Below, piece after piece: positions 61,932 through 64,000 of a stretch of 64,000 nucleotides of DNA. This stretch comes from Synechococcus sp. KORDI-52 (lineage in GTDB: Bacteria > Cyanobacteriota > Cyanobacteriia > PCC-6307 > Cyanobiaceae), in NCBI RefSeq assembly GCF_000737595.1, contig NZ_CP006271.1, positions 2,294,001 to 2,358,000 on the forward strand, in the 5' to 3' direction. The translations under genes and the position numbers were made by a program. Under the pieces are notes generated by a model that searched no databases, was not told the DNA's origin, and saw only the letters and a list, made by a program, of their open reading frames with translations. Every line of letters begins with the position of its first letter. Position 1 is the first letter of the stretch.

Positions 61932-63506
61932 ATGCAACTCACGCTCTGGACCTACGAAGGGCCACCCCATGTGGGGGCCATGCGCATTGCCGCTTCCATG
62001 CGCGGCGTTCATTACGTGCTCCATGCCCCCCAGGGGGACACCTATGCCGATCTGCTGTTCACGATGATTGAACGGCGCGGACAGCGTCCACCGGTCACTT
62101 ACACCACCTTTCAGGCCCGGGATCTCGGCGGGGACACCGCCGAACTGGTGAAACGGCATGTGCGTGAAGCGGTGGATCGCTTCCAGCCCGATGCCCTGCT
62201 GGTGGGGGAAAGCTGCACCGCGGAGTTGATTCAGGATCAGCCCGGTGCCCTGGCCCAGGGCATGGGGCTCACCATGCCGGTGGTGAATCTGGAGCTGCCG
62301 GCCTACAGCAAAAAGGAGAACTGGGGGGCCGCGGAAACCTTCTACCAACTGGTGCGCAACCTGCTGAAGGAGCAGGCACCAGCCAACAGCCCGCACGACC
62401 CCAAGGCATGGCAACACCAGGGCCGCCGGCCCCGGATGAATCTGTTGGGCCCATCCCTGCTGGGCTTCCGCTGCCGGGACGATGTGTTGGAGGTGCAGAA
62501 ACTGCTCACCCTGCACGGCATCGATGTGGGCGTGGTGGCACCGCTGGGGGCAGGCGTGGAGGATCTGCAGCGGATCCCCGATGCCGATCTCAACGTCTGC
62601 CTCTATCCGGAGGTGGCGGAATCCAGCTGCAGCTGGCTGGAGCGCAATTTCGGCATGCCCTTCAGCCGAACGGTGCCGATTGGCGTGGGCGCCACCCATG
62701 ACTTCCTCGTCGAAGTGCACGAGATGCTGGGGATGGAGCCCCCCGCTCACGACGAGGGCTACCGGCGCTCACGCCTGCCCTGGTATTCGGAATCCGTCGA
62801 CTCCACGTACCTCACGGGCAAGCGGGTATTCATCTTTGGCGACGGCAGTCACGCCCTCGCCGCGGCCCGGATCTGCAGCGAGGAACTGGGTTTCATGGTG
62901 GTGGGGCTGGGCACCTACAGCCGGGAGATGGCCCGGCCCGTTCGGGCCGCCGCCAAAGCCATGGGCCTGGAGGCCCTGATCAGTGACGACTACCTGGCGG
63001 TGGAAGCGGCCATGGCCGAAGCGGCACCGGAGCTGGTGCTGGGAACCCAGATGGAGCGCCACAGCGCCAAGCGGCTGGGGATTCCCTGCGCGGTGATCAG
63101 CACACCCATGCACGTGCAGGATGTGCCCGCCCGGATGAGTCCCCAGATGGGCTGGGAAGGGGCGAACGTGATCTTTGACGACTGGGTGCACCCGCTGATG
63201 ATGGGGTTGGAGGAACACCTGATCGGCATGTTCCGCCACGACTTCGAATTCGTGGATGGCCACCAGAGCCACCTGGGCCATGCCGGTGGTGCCGGCGCCG
63301 CCGACAGTTCCGGCTTGAGTGATATCCCAGGGGAGGGAGATGGTGCTCTGCATTGGACAGCCGATGGGGAAGCCGAGCTGAAGAAGATTCCCTTCTTTGT
63401 GCGAGGCAAGGTGCGACGCAACACCGAGACCTACGCCCGCGATATGGGCTGCCGGGAGATCAGCAGCGAAACGCTGTATGACGCCAAAGCCCACTTCAAG
63501 GCATGA
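61932..63506 (+). CDS. chlB: Light-independent protochlorophyllide reductase subunit B
   Basis: The 524-aa protein starts [20 protein letters not shown] and has [20 protein letters not shown], then the NifK-like domain ([40 protein letters not shown]). The ChlB-specific C-terminal region ends with [20 protein letters not shown] and contributes to substrate binding. The Asp ligand of the cluster unique to ChlB is expected in the N-terminal part. It is followed by 150 bases before chlL, so chlL may have its own promoter. Confidence 0.97.
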   Translation: MQLTLWTYEGPPHVGAMRIAASMRGVHYVLHAPQGDTYADLLFTMIERRGQRPPVTYTTFQARDLGGDTAELVKRHVREAVDRFQPDALLVGESCTAELIQDQPGALAQGMGLTMPVVNLELPAYSKKENWGAAETFYQLVRNLLKEQAPANSPHDPKAWQHQGRRPRMNLLGPSLLGFRCRDDVLEVQKLLTLHGIDVGVVAPLGAGVEDLQRIPDADLNVCLYPEVAESSCSWLERNFGMPFSRTVPIGVGATHDFLVEVHEMLGMEPPAHDEGYRRSRLPWYSESVDSTYLTGKRVFIFGDGSHALAAARICSEELGFMVVGLGTYSREMARPVRAAAKAMGLEALISDDYLAVEAAMAEAAPELVLGTQMERHSAKRLGIPCAVISTPMHVQDVPARMSPQMGWEGANVIFDDWVHPLMMGLEEHLIGMFRHDFEFVDGHQSHLGHAGGAGAADSSGLSDIPGEGDGALHWTADGEAELKKIPFFVRGKVRRNTETYARDMGCREISSETLYDAKAHFKA

Positions 63507-63593
63507 GCATTTGGACTCATTTATTTTTATTTAATTGAAAGAAATTCTGCTCTTACAGCTCAGTCACAAACCAGATCTTTCATTTCTTGGTGA

Positions 63594-64000
<407 letters not shown>

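Overview
The window is chromosomal DNA of a marine picocyanobacterium of the alpha-cyanobacterial lineage, most likely a marine Synechococcus. This rests on form IA Rubisco in a complete alpha-carboxysome operon (CsoS1, CbbL, CbbS, CsoS2, CsoSCA, CsoS4A, CsoS4B, CsoS1E, with CsoS1D nearby), chlorophyll synthase ChlG, the light-independent protochlorophyllide reductase genes chlN-chlB-chlL, the CO2-uptake NDH-1 module ndhF4-ndhD4-chpX, the b6f-associated PetP, and compact GC-rich coding with many 4-bp gene overlaps.

Layout. 1-1000: the N-terminal two thirds of a phage-type integrase running off the left edge, with a cluster of inverted/direct repeats behind its start. 1.0-11.8 kb: housekeeping genes (menG, hisF, petP, chlG, a class A penicillin-binding protein, rsmB, an alkyltransferase-like protein, trmH, an OppC-type permease, a sensor kinase). 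11.8-27.4 kb: an accessory region devoted to type IV pilin-like proteins. It opens with a small minus-strand minor-pilin operon in which two of four genes are broken (one frameshift, one in-frame stop). A response regulator and a sensor kinase follow. Two large paralogous plus-strand cassettes come next, each with the order pilin, large PilX-like protein, PilV-like, FimT/GspH-like, PilW-like. In cassette 1 the PilW-like protein carries RTX calcium-binding repeats split by a Ser-Asp repeat; in cassette 2 it carries a von Willebrand factor A domain with an intact MIDAS motif. Cassette 1 and the spacers around it are visibly AT-rich, unlike everything else here. I regard these cassettes as interchangeable, adhesive pilus-tip modules and as the most novel content of the window.

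27.4-44.9 kb: lepA, an SMR efflux pump, mqo, an Nfu scaffold protein, a gamma-glutamylcyclotransferase-like gene that apparently starts with CTG, two DUF4079 membrane proteins, a GAF protein, a class V aminotransferase, murE, yidD, a pentameric ligand-gated ion channel homologue beside a haem-c sensor-like protein, rpsD, maf, cobQ, a 2Fe-2S ferredoxin and a ClC channel.

44.9-60.0 kb: the CO2-concentrating block, read on the minus strand from csoS1 to cbbX. Shell, Rubisco, carbonic anhydrase and scaffold genes come first, then the NDH-1 CO2-hydration module, then the Rubisco assembly factor acRAF and the Rubisco activase CbbX. Hairpins after cbbL and after cbbS probably adjust expression along the operon. 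60.1-64.0 kb: chlN, chlB and the beginning of chlL. No tRNA, rRNA or CRISPR array was recognised.
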